Source: Thermomicrobiales bacterium | GTDB lineage: Bacteria > Chloroflexota > Chloroflexia > Thermomicrobiales > CFX8 | NCBI GenBank assembly: GCA_037045155.1 | Contig: JBAOIG010000005.1 | Location: 806,001-870,000 of the forward strand | Reading direction: 5' to 3' | DNA: 64,000 nt | In this document: piece after piece, positions 43,129-50,785 of the stretch | Layout of the letters: every line of letters starts with the position of its first letter | How positions within the stretch are numbered: the stretch's first letter is position 1 | Program-made: the position numbers and the translations under genes | The notes under the pieces: model-generated | What the model was told of the DNA's origin: nothing | Databases searched by the model: none | The model's input: the letters and a program-made list of their open reading frames with translations, nothing else

Positions 43129-43242
43129 TGCTCCCCCCTTCCCCTCTGGCCTCGTAGATCGTAGCAGGGCGGGGGATGGGAGGACGGGGGGCGTGGCGGT
43201 GCAGGGTTCCTGGCTCTGTCCGCTTTTCAGTCATCCTGAGTA

Positions 43243-43428
43243 CAGCGACCAGCGTGATCTGTCATGTCGTTAGGTACGGCAAGCCCCCTTCCCTCTGTCA
43301 TCCTGAACGGAGTGAAGGATCCGTTTTCCCGCATGGAAACCCAGAAACGGGGAGGACGGATGTTTCGCTCCGCTCAACATGACAGAGGCACAGGTGGCTG
43401 TCGACCGGACACTTCATGGTAGTCGCTG
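43243..43428. repeat. MITE-like element, copy 1 of the array
   Basis: This 186-bp unit is flanked by TA (43241-43242 and 43429-43430). Its ends are CAGCGACCAGCGTGATCTGT and, inverted, CAGCGACTACCATGAAGTGT; the latter matches the IS630 terminus at 43860 in 21 of 22 positions. The interior folds back on itself (CCTCTGTCATCCTGAACGGA near 43292 against TCCGCTCAACATGACAGAGG at 43369-43388). No gene is present. Confidence 0.85.
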
Positions 43429-43437
43429 TACTGAGTG

Positions 43438-43656
43438 CTCCGACCAGCGTGATGTGTCAGGTCGGCAGCCAGTCCCGTGTCTTGTCATGTATCGTCCAGA
43501 GGGCGTCCGGAGCGAAACAGCCGTCCTCCCCACTGCTGGGCGTACAGACGAGGGAAACGGATCCTTCGGCTGCGCGGGCGCCCTCTGGGCAGAGGATGAC
43601 AGAGAGATGGGGTGGCGGCCGCAACCAACAATCCGACATTTCACGCTGGTCGGGCC
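43438..43656. repeat. MITE-like element, copy 2 (diverged)
   Basis: Ends are CTCCGACCAGCGTGATGTGT on the left and, inverted, GGCCCGACCAGCGTGAAATG on the right. The interior differs from copies 1 and 3 but keeps the folded-back layout, with GTATCGTCCAGAGGGCGTCC on one side and GGGCGCCCTCTGGGCAGAGG on the other. It is separated from its neighbours by short CTGAG spacers. Confidence 0.7.
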
Positions 43657-43664
43657 ACTCAGTA

Positions 43665-43850
43665 CAGTGACTAGCATGATGTGTCAGGTTGGCAGCCTCC
43701 CCGCACCTTGTCATCCTGAGGCCGCAGCCGAAGGATCTCTCCTGCGTCTGAATGCATCCAGCATGAGGAGATGCTTCGCTGAGGCTCAGCATGACAAACG
43801 GCCGGGGTGGCTGTCGCACCACAGTACAGGACACATCACGCTGGTCGCTG
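43665..43850. repeat. MITE-like element, copy 3
   Basis: This 186-bp unit is flanked by TA (43663-43664 and 43851-43852). Ends are CAGTGACTAGCATGATGTGT and, inverted, CAGCGACCAGCGTGATGTGT. The interior inverted halves include CTTGTCATCCTGAGGCCGCA and the answering AGATGCTTCGCTGAGGCTCA. Only CTGAG and one TA separate it from the IS630 element. Confidence 0.85.
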
Positions 43851-43865
43851 TACTGAGTACAGCGA

Positions 43866-44576
43866 CTAGCATGAAGTGTCCAGTTCAGGGACCGGATACA
43901 GCCGGCGCAATTTGATGCGTGCGTGCTCCACCATGAAGTGCCATTGCACCGGTTTGGCGCGGCTGTTGCGCCGGGTTGTCCAGGCATCAACCGCCTGCTG
44001 CAAGTCCGTCGGCGTGGGGATGCGCTGATCCAGACATTGGCGCACCAGCGCACTAAACTCCAGTTCGGCGATGTTCAGCCACGAAGCATGCTTGGGGGTG
44101 TAATGCAGTTCCAGCTTGTCGCGAATGCGCTTTGCCTCCCGGGGCGGGAACGCCGCATAGAGTGAGTGGTCGGCATGGATGTTGAGATTGTCGAGCACCA
44201 CCACGATCCGCTCCGCCGTCGGGAAGACCTCATCGACGAGATGGCGCATGGCGACGGCCCAGTCGACCCGGGTGCGCCGCTCGGTGACGGTGATGCCTCG
44301 CTGTCCAAGATGGGGCGCACACCAGAGAAAGAGGTTGGCACTGCCGTGGCGGATATAGGCCGGATCTTCCCGCAGCGCGTGACCGGGTCCAGCTGGCTGA
44401 CTGGGACGGACATCGCCCCGGAGTGCTTTGCCACTCTCGTCAAAGCAGACTAGTGGACGCAGTGGGTCGATCGGTCGAGCATAGACGTCGAGCACATCTT
44501 CCATGGCTGCGACGAATCCCGCATCAGGCTTCCCGGACAGACACCAGCTGCGTTTCAGCCACGGCTTGAGGACGTT
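43866..44576 (-). CDS. IS630 transposase, DDE catalytic part (orfB frame)
   Basis: This frame is open from the A-run at 44575-44581 to TAG 43866-43868; its first ATG is 44504. The DDE triad is visible: VCFDESGKALRG, VVVLDNLNIHADHS, and SWLNIAELEFSALVRQ with Glu. The segment before the ATG (VLKPWLKRSWCLSGKPDAG) is a normal IS630 mid-region, so the protein is probably made as a fusion with the upstream frame by -1 slippage. The stop codon lies inside the left terminal repeat. It cuts and joins the element's ends at TA targets. Confidence 0.9.
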   Translation of the reverse strand, partial: NVLKPWLKRSWCLSGKPDAGFVAAMEDVLDVYARPIDPLRPLVCFDESGKALRGDVRPSQPAGPGHALREDPAYIRHGSANLFLWCAPHLGQRGITVTERRTRVDWAVAMRHLVDEVFPTAERIVVVLDNLNIHADHSLYAAFPPREAKRIRDKLELHYTPKHASWLNIAELEFSALVRQCLDQRIPTPTDLQQAVDAWTTRRNSRAKPVQWHFMVEHARIKLRRLYPVPELDTSC

Positions 44577-45016
44577 TTTTTAAGTGTCATGCGGACCGTC
44601 TCCGGGCACACCTGGGGGACAATCTCCTGCTCCACCACGGTATCGGCCAGCAAGCGCAGCGTCCAGCGGGCAGCACCCGCTGGTGCAGGACTACAAGCAA
44701 GCGTGGTCAGCCGGGCTTCCGCTGCGCCATCAAAGCGTCGCCGATAGACCCGTGTCGAGGGACGTCGCCCCAGACTGGCGGCCAGACCCTCACGACAGCA
44801 TCGTTCCCGGAGTCGCGCGACCGTCCGGGGACTGCATTCCAGTGCCTCCGCAATCTGGACATCGGTCCACCGTGGTCCGGCGATACTGGCATCGGCTTTG
44901 AGCAGGATGCGGGCGCGTTTAAGGCGCCTGGCATGGGCGGACCCTGTCTCAATGAGCTGGCGCAATTCCGTTCGTTCCGCTGCCGTCAGCCGTACCACGT
45001 GTTGCTTATTACTCAT
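44555..45016 (-). CDS. IS630 transposase, N-terminal DNA-binding part (orfA frame)
   Basis: From ATG 45016 (MSNKQHVVRLTAAERTEL; GGGAGGG upstream) this 153-residue frame carries two helix-turn-helix units. These include DVQIAEALECSPRTVARLRERC, which reads the terminal repeats, and a second one around VCPETVRMTLKK. It ends soon after the A-run, at TGA 44555-44557. The product alone could act as an inhibitor, while slippage into the other frame gives the full transposase. Confidence 0.85.
   Translation of the reverse strand: MSNKQHVVRLTAAERTELRQLIETGSAHARRLKRARILLKADASIAGPRWTDVQIAEALECSPRTVARLRERCCREGLAASLGRRPSTRVYRRRFDGAAEARLTTLACSPAPAGAARWTLRLLADTVVEQEIVPQVCPETVRMTLKKTSSSRG
44575..44581 (-). 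promoter_or_regulatory. A7 slippage site joining the two transposase frames
   Basis: Seven consecutive A residues on the coding (minus) strand read CTT AAA AAA ACG in the first frame. Re-reading one A gives AAA AAA AAC GTC CTC, which opens the DDE frame. Either -1 ribosomal slippage or transcript slippage adding one A would produce the fusion. Confidence 0.7.
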
Positions 45017-45110
45017 GCCAGACCCTCCCGCTGGTGCACACAACTGCGTTGCATCCCATCAGCCAGTTCTGTGCCAACAAGTCACTTCATGCTAGTCGCT
45101 GTACTGAGTG

Positions 45111-45298
45111 CATCGACTAGCATGATGTGTCAGGTTGGCAGGCTCCCCGCATCTTGTCATCCTGAGCCGCAGCGAAGGATCTCTCCTGTGTCTGAATGCA
45201 TCGAGCCAGGGGAGATGCTTCGCTGCCGGGCGCCCTTTGCGCAGAGCATGGCAGGGTAATTGGAAGGCTATCGACGTGACACATCATGCTAGTCGCTG
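45111..45298. repeat. MITE-like element, copy 4
   Basis: Ends are CATCGACTAGCATGATGTGT and, inverted, CAGCGACTAGCATGATGTGT, with TA only on the right (45299-45300). The left half holds GTTGGCAGGCTCCCCGCATC and CTTGTCATCCTGAGCCGCAG. The right half is shuffled, with CGGGCGCCCTTTGCGCAGAG. It follows the IS630 right end after the spacer CTGAGTG. Confidence 0.8.
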
Positions 45299-45307
45299 TA
45301 CTGAGTG

Positions 45308-45519
45308 CTTCGACTAGGATAAAGTGTCAGGTTGGCAGCCTCCCCGCACCTTGTCATCCTCTGCCCGGGTGCCCCTGGGCGATGGCGCCCGCGCAGCCGA
45401 AGGATCTCTCCTGCGTCTGAATGCATCCAGCCAGGGGAGATTCCTCGCTGCGGCTCGGAATGACAACGAGCGGTGGTGGCTGTCGCACCACAGTACTGGA
45501 CACTTCATGCTGGTCGGAG
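45308..45519. repeat. MITE-like element, copy 5, near-copy of 4899-5096
   Basis: Ends are CTTCGACTAGGATAAAGTGT and, inverted, CTCCGACCAGCATGAAGTGT. Apart from a small internal insertion (GGGTGCCCCTGGGCGATGGC around 45367) it matches the copy in the redox operon over most of its length. It ends 41 bases before the aminotransferase stop on the other strand. Confidence 0.85.
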
Positions 45520-45560
45520 CACCCAGGATGACTGATAAGCAGATTGGTGATCGAGAGCGA

Positions 45561-46778
45561 CTACCCGGCCTGTTGCTCCCGGACGACCTCTCCGAGAATC
45601 ACGATGCCCTTCTGGATCTCGGCGTCGTCATTGAATGAATAGGAAAGCCGGAGGTTGCGCTCCCCGCCGCCATTGGCGAAGAACATGAGTCCCTGCCCGA
45701 CGCCGACGCCGCGCTTCATCGCCGCTTCGGCCACCGGGCCGCAGGTGACCCCTTCCGGCAGGGTTAGCCAGATGAAGAAGCCGCCGGCCGGAGTCGTCCA
45801 GGTCGTGCCTTCTGGCATCTGCTCCGCCAACGCCTCCAGCATGACGTCGCGGCGGTGCTTGTAGAGCGGGCGCAACTCGGAGATATGCTCCTGAAGAGCG
45901 CCGGATTCGCAGAACTGGGCGGCGATGTGGTTGGTGAAGGCGTTCGCCCCGGCGTCGCTCTTCAGCCCGGCCAGCCGAGCAAGGATCGGGGCGTCGGCGA
46001 CGCACCAGCCGAGCCGGATGCCGGCCGCGATGGTCTTCGAAAACGTCCCGCAGTACATGACCAGCCCCTGATCGTCGAGCGAGTACATCGTCGGGATCGT
46101 CTCGCCATCGAAGCGCAGGTCGAAGTAGGCGTCGTCCTCGAGGATCGGTAGCCCGTGCTTCTGGGCGAGCGCGACGAGCGCCTTGCGCCGCTCCAGCGAG
46201 TAGGTGATGCCGGAGGGGTTCTGGAACGTCGGGACGCAGTAGAGCAGCTTGGCGCGCTTACCCTCGGCCTCGATGGCGACGAGCGTGCGTTCCAGCTCCG
46301 CAATGTCGATCCCCTCGTCGTCGAGCGGAACCTCGCGGACTTCGGCGCCGAGCGCTTTCGCTCGCCAGATCGCGCCCATGAACCAGGGCGCCTCCGCGAT
46401 CATGACATCGCCGGGGTTAAGGAAGAGATCGAAGATGAGGGCGAGCGCCTGCGACGATCCATTCGTGATCAGAATGTTCTCGACGCCGGCCTTGATGCCC
46501 TGATCGCGAGCCAGCTTCTTGCTCAGCTCATCGACCAGCTCGGGGACGCCCGAGCCGAACGCATAGGCAAGCGCCCAGTCGCCGTCGCGCTCCAACGCGA
46601 TGCGGGTGGACTCGATCAGATCCTGGATCGGCAACGAGGCGGGGTCGGGGTAGCCGCCGCTGAGGGCGATCACGTTCGCGACCGCGCGCGGATCCATACC
46701 GACCCCTCCCGCCCGCGAACGTCGGGCCAGGTCGGAAAACAGCTCCTCGATGTTGCCAGTTGCCGGTGTCGTCGCCAT
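45561..46778 (-). CDS. PLP-dependent class I aminotransferase (LysN/2-aminoadipate type)
   Basis: From ATG 46778 (MATTPATGNIEELF; GGAGGAG upstream) the 405-residue protein has ALSGGYPDPASLP near the N-terminus, NGSSQALALIFDL, YCVPTFQNPSGITYS, ILEDDAYFDLRF with the PLP-binding Asp/Tyr, and CGTFSKTIAAGIRLGW with the Schiff-base Lys. This is the LysN/KAT/MocR-catalytic group that transaminates aromatic, branched or 2-aminoadipate substrates. The true donor is not predictable. The gene is bounded downstream by the MITE array. Confidence 0.85.
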   Translation of the reverse strand: MATTPATGNIEELFSDLARRSRAGGVGMDPRAVANVIALSGGYPDPASLPIQDLIESTRIALERDGDWALAYAFGSGVPELVDELSKKLARDQGIKAGVENILITNGSSQALALIFDLFLNPGDVMIAEAPWFMGAIWRAKALGAEVREVPLDDEGIDIAELERTLVAIEAEGKRAKLLYCVPTFQNPSGITYSLERRKALVALAQKHGLPILEDDAYFDLRFDGETIPTMYSLDDQGLVMYCGTFSKTIAAGIRLGWCVADAPILARLAGLKSDAGANAFTNHIAAQFCESGALQEHISELRPLYKHRRDVMLEALAEQMPEGTTWTTPAGGFFIWLTLPEGVTCGPVAEAAMKRGVGVGQGLMFFANGGGERNLRLSYSFNDDAEIQKGIVILGEVVREQQAG

Positions 46779-46903
46779 CTGCTCCTCCAGTGTAGGTGTC
46801 GGCCAGTGTTTGGGGACAATACACGGTCTCGGACGATTGGGGAAGAGGAATGTCCACCGCGCGGGTATGCTACGCGGGGATGAGGGACGGGGGACGGGGG
46901 ACG

Positions 46904-47146
46904 ATGCCGATCTATGTTTATGCGTGCGCAAGGTGCGATATCGTGCTGGAGGAGCGGCGGCCAATGGAGCTGGCCGATTTCCCGCCGGTTGAATGCCCCG
47001 TCTGCCACGAGCTATGCGAACGACAGATGGCGGCGTTCAGCATTAATCGCGGGGCTACCGAGGTAATGCCGGACTCCAAGGCCGGCCATCCTCCCGGCTG
47101 CCCATGCTGCGCCGGCCTGCGCTATCCTGCCAGCGGAGACGCCTGA
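46904..47146 (+). CDS. FmdB-like zinc-ribbon protein
   Basis: An 80-residue protein from ATG 46904. MPIYVYACARCDIVLEERRP and VECPVCHELCERQM form the FmdB-type zinc ribbon with two Cys pairs. The tail GHPPGCPCCAGLR adds a CPCC cluster. FmdB-type proteins are small putative regulators. The gene lies 26 bases before the phenylacetate-CoA ligase gene and may be co-transcribed with it. The upstream bases contain short GGGACGG repeats. Confidence 0.75.
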   Translation: MPIYVYACARCDIVLEERRPMELADFPPVECPVCHELCERQMAAFSINRGATEVMPDSKAGHPPGCPCCAGLRYPASGDA

Positions 47147-47171
47147 AGGATCGGGCGAGGAGGGGACGACG

Positions 47172-48489
47172 ATGAGCGGTGGATACCCGGACGGGGCGAT
47201 CGATTCGTTGCCTCGAAACCAGCTTCGCGCGCTCCAGTCGGAGCGCCTTGCGTCGATTGTGCGGTGGGCCTACGATCGGTCGGAGTTCTACACGCGGCGC
47301 TTCGACGACTACGGGATCAACCCGAACACGATTCAGAGCGTCGATGACGTGGCGACGCTGCCGTTTACCGTCAAGGGAGACTTCCGCGAGCATTACCCGC
47401 TCGGGATGCTGGCAGTCCCGCGCGAGCAGCTGGTGCGGGTGCAGGTATCGTCCGGCACACGGGGCACGCTGACGGTGGTTGGCTACACGAAGCGCGATAT
47501 CGCGACCTGGGCCGAGGTCTGCGCGCGATCGTTGGCGCTGGCTGGGACACGGCCGGGAGACATTGTCCAGAACGCGTTCAGCTATGGGTTGTTCACCGGA
47601 GGCCTCGGTCTGCACTACGGCGCAGAGCGGCTGGGCGCGGCGGTGATACCGGCGTCGGGCGGCAACACGTTGCGGCAGGTGACGCTACTCCGCGATCTCG
47701 GCGCAACCGTCCTCTGCTGCACCCCATCCTATGCGTTGATCATTGCCGAGGTGCTGGAGCGCGAAGGGGTCACGGCCGATGAGCTGGCGTTGCGAGTCGG
47801 GGTGCTCGGCGCAGAGCCATGGTCGGAGGAGATCCGGGTCGAGATCGAAGGAACGGCTGGGCATCCACGCGATCGATATCTACGGGTTGAGCGAGGTGAT
47901 CGGGCCGGGCGTCGCCTGCGAGTGCGCTCATGCGCGCGACGGGCTCCATCTGATGGAGGATCACTTCCTGGCCGAGGTCATCAACCCGGCCACCGGCGAG
48001 CTGGTCCCAGATGGCGATTTCGGAGAGCTGGTGCTGACGACGCTCAGCAAGGAGGCGATGCCGGTCATCCGCTACCGGACCGGAGATATCTCGGCGATCA
48101 TCGATGCGCCGTGCGATTGCGGGCGGACGCACCGGCGGATCGCCCGGCTGCGCGGGCGGCTCGACGACATGATCGTCCTGCATGGGGTCAACGTCTACCC
48201 CTCCGAGGTCGAGGCGACACTCCTGGAGTTCGACGAGGTTGCGCCGTTCTACCAGATCATCCTCGACCGCGACTCTGGGCGCGAGACGATCCAGGTGCAG
48301 GCGGAGATCACTCCGCAGTACGCCGGGTCGGCAACTGCCTCGGACATGGCTATTCTGACTAATCAGATAACCCGGATCCTGAAGAGCCGATTCGACCTGA
48401 CGATGGGCGTGCGGCTGCTCAAGCCGGGCGAGCTGGGCCGAATGGAGAACGACAAGGCGGTTCGCATCGTCGATCGACGAACCGGCTAG
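47172..48489 (+). CDS. paaK: Phenylacetate-CoA ligase (one-base frameshift)
   Basis: An adenylate-forming CoA ligase of about 438 residues once repaired. SERLASIVRWAYDRSEFYTRRF, the AMP-loop VQVSSGTRGTLTVVGYT, NAFSYGLFTGGLGLHYGAERLG, IYGLSEVIGPGVACEC, VIRYRTGDI and LRGRLDDMIVLHGVNVYPSEVE are typical of PaaK. The frame breaks at GG 47850-47851. With one G the text reads EIEERLGIHAIDIYG, as the family requires, and then runs to TAG 48487-48489. It would activate phenylacetate or a related aryl acid. The enoyl-CoA hydratase gene follows after 25 bases. Confidence 0.85.
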
Positions 48490-48514
48490 CGGCCGGCAGA
48501 AGGGAGCATCGACC

Positions 48515-49318
48515 GTGACCCAGCTGGAATCCGACGTCCTCCTCGCCGAGCAGAAGGGCGGGGTGCTGATTATTACGCTGGATCGGCCCGCGACGCTGAA
48601 CGCGCTCAACCGGGCACTGCTGCTCGATCTGCTCCGGGCATTCGAGCTGGCGGCAACAGACGATAGCGTGCGCTGCGTCGTGCTGACCGGGGCGGGCCGG
48701 GGATTCTGCTCCGGCGCGGATCTGTCGGACCTTGGCACGCAGTACGAGGGACCGGAGCCTCCCTCGCTCGGCGCGTATGTCCGCGAGCTGTACAGCCCGC
48801 TGGTGCTGGCAATTCGACGGATCGAGAAGCCGGTGATCGCGGCGCTGAACGGGATCGCGGCCGGCGGCGGGGCCAGCCTGGCGCTCGCCTGCGATCTGCG
48901 GATCGCGTCGGACCGCGCCAGCATCGCCGAGCTGTTTGTCCGCATCGGCCTGCTGCCCGACACCGGCGGGACGATCATCCTGCCGCTGCTGGTCGGGCTG
49001 GGCAAGGCGGCCGAGCTGGCGTTCAGCGGCGCGCGGATCGGCGCGGCGGAGGCGGAGCGAATCGGCCTGGTCAACCGCGTCGTGCCGGCCGACGATCTCG
49101 TGCCAGCGACGCTGGCCTGGGCCGCCGAGCTGGCTGCCCTGCCGACCCGCGCGATCGGCCTGACCAAGCGCGGCTTCAACGCGGCCCTGCTGCCGCACCT
49201 GGAGCAGCACCTCGAGCTGGAGGCCCAACTGATGGACGAGGCCGGCCGCACGGCAGATCACCGCGAGGGCGTCCTGGCGTTCCGCGAGAAACGCGAGCCG
49301 AAGTTCGTCGGGGCGTAA
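48515..49318 (+). CDS. Enoyl-CoA hydratase/isomerase (PaaG-like)
   Basis: A 267-residue crotonase starting at GTG 48515 behind GAAGGGAG. LITLDRPATLNALN-type sequence (ITLDRPATLNALNRAL), GAGRGFCSGADLSDL for the oxyanion hole, and VIAALNGIAAGGGASLALACDLRIAS are family hallmarks. GLLPDTGGTIILPLLVG with Asp in the acid position resembles PaaG isomerases more than ordinary hydratases. Downstream of a PaaK-like ligase it probably handles an aryl-acyl-CoA ring intermediate. The remaining paa genes are not in the window, so the pathway is inferred. Confidence 0.8.
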   Translation: MTQLESDVLLAEQKGGVLIITLDRPATLNALNRALLLDLLRAFELAATDDSVRCVVLTGAGRGFCSGADLSDLGTQYEGPEPPSLGAYVRELYSPLVLAIRRIEKPVIAALNGIAAGGGASLALACDLRIASDRASIAELFVRIGLLPDTGGTIILPLLVGLGKAAELAFSGARIGAAEAERIGLVNRVVPADDLVPATLAWAAELAALPTRAIGLTKRGFNAALLPHLEQHLELEAQLMDEAGRTADHREGVLAFREKREPKFVGA

Positions 49319-49320
49319 GG

Positions 49321-49590
49321 GATGGGGGACGAGGGACGAGGGACGAGAGGTGACGTAGGGACAGGACCCGGCCTGTCCGCGTCCGCAGACGCCCTCTGTG
49401 CCATGTCGCCCAACCCCGCGCCAGAGAAGGACGCGCCATCCGGATTCCCGATTCCTGATCCCTTAAGGATCGGGAATCGGGAATGGGGACGACAAGCGAA
49501 TGGAGACCGCAACGAGTGACGTAGGGACAGTGCCTCTGGCCTGTCCGCGCCCGCAGGCGCCCTCTGGGCTGTACAGACACAGACCGGAGA
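49321..49590. repeat. Intergenic repeat cluster: GGGACGA tracts, duplicated CCTGTCC motif and a long hairpin
   Basis: The gap between the hydratase gene and the next ORF starts with GGGGGACGAGGGACGAGGGA. It holds two related blocks: GACGTAGGGACAGGACCCGG at 49352 onward and GACGTAGGGACAGTGCCTCT from 49517, each followed by a CCTGTCCGCG core. Between them lies a hairpin with arms ATTCCCGATTCCTGATCC (49444-49461) and the complementary 49467-49484, 17 of 18 pairs plus one G:T. No gene is seen. Confidence 0.7.
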
Positions 49591-49593
49591 TAG

Positions 49594-49932
49594 TCAGGGA
49601 GTCGCTGTTGGATCGTCGTTCAGCTGGTAGATGATGCCCTCATGGAGGAGGTACTTCGGATCGGGCCGCCCACTGGATCCGCCGATTGTGCCATCCGGCA
49701 AGACGTACTGGTGAACAACGGCGATTTTGTCCCCCGTAGCGTGCAGGTAGGAGACGATCTGCGAGCGCGTACCTTCTGGATGACCGTACGGTGGGGGGTT
49801 CGGGGTTTGATTGCGCTTGACAATCATGCGAAACTCGCCGTCACGCGCTCGCTCCCAGTAGCGACCTTCATTGAAAAGTCGGCGAAGGTGTTGTGCTGGC
49901 ACGCGACGGGAAGGAAAGCCCCCGATGGTCAT
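49594..49932 (-). CDS. Hypothetical protein, 112 residues
   Basis: Starts at ATG 49932, with AAAAGGAG upstream. The text RRLFNEGRYWERARDGEFRMIVKR, SQIVSYLHATGDKIAVVHQYVLPDGTIG and GRPDPKYLLHEGIIYQL resembles a small family of unknown proteins ending in a PDPK-L motif that I know only as hypothetical. It is probably cytoplasmic, with alternating polar and hydrophobic residues. The start overlaps, on the opposite strand, the start of the next gene by eight bases, which is unusual. Confidence 0.55.
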   Translation of the reverse strand: MTIGGFPSRRVPAQHLRRLFNEGRYWERARDGEFRMIVKRNQTPNPPPYGHPEGTRSQIVSYLHATGDKIAVVHQYVLPDGTIGGSSGRPDPKYLLHEGIIYQLNDDPTATP

Positions 49933-50293
49933 CCGCGTCGATTCTCCTTTTCGAGCCCTGATCGAGCGCTATTTGCTCGATGAGATCCCGTTCCTTGATT
50001 TCGAAGAACGATTCGTCGTTGCCACATGGGATAGTGAGAAGCTCGGCGATCCTGACCTGACCAGACTGGTGGATGCTGTTATCTGTCTGCTGGTCGATTT
50101 TCGCGATGGCCGGATTACCGATGACGAGTTTCACTCTTCCCTGTGGGCCGCGATTACCACTGGCATCCACGGCGAAATACTATCCCGCATCACGCTCTCG
50201 GGTTCCTCCGCAACTGAGCCGAAAGATGAATCTCAGCCATCGGGAACTACGACGTGTAACGTTGGTACACCACTCGTAGCGGCACTTTCGTGA
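49925..50293 (+). CDS. Hypothetical acidic protein, 122 residues
   Basis: Starts at ATG 49925 behind GGGAAGGAAAG. The first 85 residues look like a helical acidic domain (RALIERYLLDEIPFLDFEERF, LGDPDLTRLVDAVICLLVDF, GRITDDEFHSSLW), and the Ser/Thr-rich tail is low in structure. No family is recognised. Its 3' end overlaps the convergent next gene by 47 bases, and its start overlaps the divergent previous gene. Confidence 0.5.
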   Translation: MVIRVDSPFRALIERYLLDEIPFLDFEERFVVATWDSEKLGDPDLTRLVDAVICLLVDFRDGRITDDEFHSSLWAAITTGIHGEILSRITLSGSSATEPKDESQPSGTTTCNVGTPLVAALS

Positions 50294-50699
50294 CGAATCG
50301 ATCGTCGAGCTTCACGGTGAACCAGTAGAGACCAGCGCCGCTAATCGGATAGTCACCGAGATAGAAGGTGAAGTGCGCGCCGCGATCCTCGCCCTCGAAG
50401 TGGACTGGTAGCGTCAGCGGATCTCCAGCGACCATGCCCGAAGGCGACTCGATCTCGACGACGAGCGTGCTACTCCCACGCGCCTGACCCGCGCGAAACG
50501 CGATCACGAGTGACATAGGGAATGTGATTACAGGCATCTCGACAGGCGCGTCCGGCCCACGTTCGACGTGGACGAGGCGGTCGATTGCGCGAATGAAGCT
50601 GTGGACTCCGTCTCGTTCGATCATCTCGCGCTCGCAAAGGAACGCCCAGGCGAGATACGGCCCGCCATAGTCACGGGTTGGGGTAACCGATTCATTCAT
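50247..50699 (-). CDS. DUF6941-like hypothetical protein
   Basis: A 150-residue protein. LAWAFLCEREMIERDGVHSFIRAIDRL, then FPMSLVIAFRAGQARGSSTLVVEIESPSG and YPISGAGLYWFTVKLDDRFV, outline a beta-sandwich protein resembling the DUF6941 group, whose function is unknown. The match is by eye. It lies between small unknowns and the restriction-modification gene on the same strand. Confidence 0.6.
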   Translation of the reverse strand: MNESVTPTRDYGGPYLAWAFLCEREMIERDGVHSFIRAIDRLVHVERGPDAPVEMPVITFPMSLVIAFRAGQARGSSTLVVEIESPSGMVAGDPLTLPVHFEGEDRGAHFTFYLGDYPISGAGLYWFTVKLDDRFVTKVPLRVVYQRYTS

Positions 50700-50785
50700 T
50701 CTGCATGCCTTTCGGATGTACGTACGTCTTAGATCAGGAATATCACACCCGGGTCGACAGAAAACGTTTTCCCAATCGCAAACCG

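Larger units (their letters stand above)
43860..45101 (-). mobile_element. IS630-family insertion sequence, apparently complete
   Basis: The element is 1242 bp. Its 19-bp terminal inverted repeats are perfect: CAGCGACTAGCATGAAGTG at 43860-43878 and its complement at 45083-45101. TA dinucleotides sit at both outer borders (43858-43859 and 45102-45103), the target-site signature of the IS630/Tc1-mariner group. It encodes a transposase in two overlapping frames on the minus strand. It lies between MITE-like copies 3 and 4, whose ends resemble its own. Confidence 0.9.

Noticed and set aside
43150..45540. CRISPR array suggested by several spaced repeats.
   Set aside because: Units are about 190 bp, self-complementary and bounded by IS630-like ends; there are no short identical repeats with unique spacers and no cas genes.
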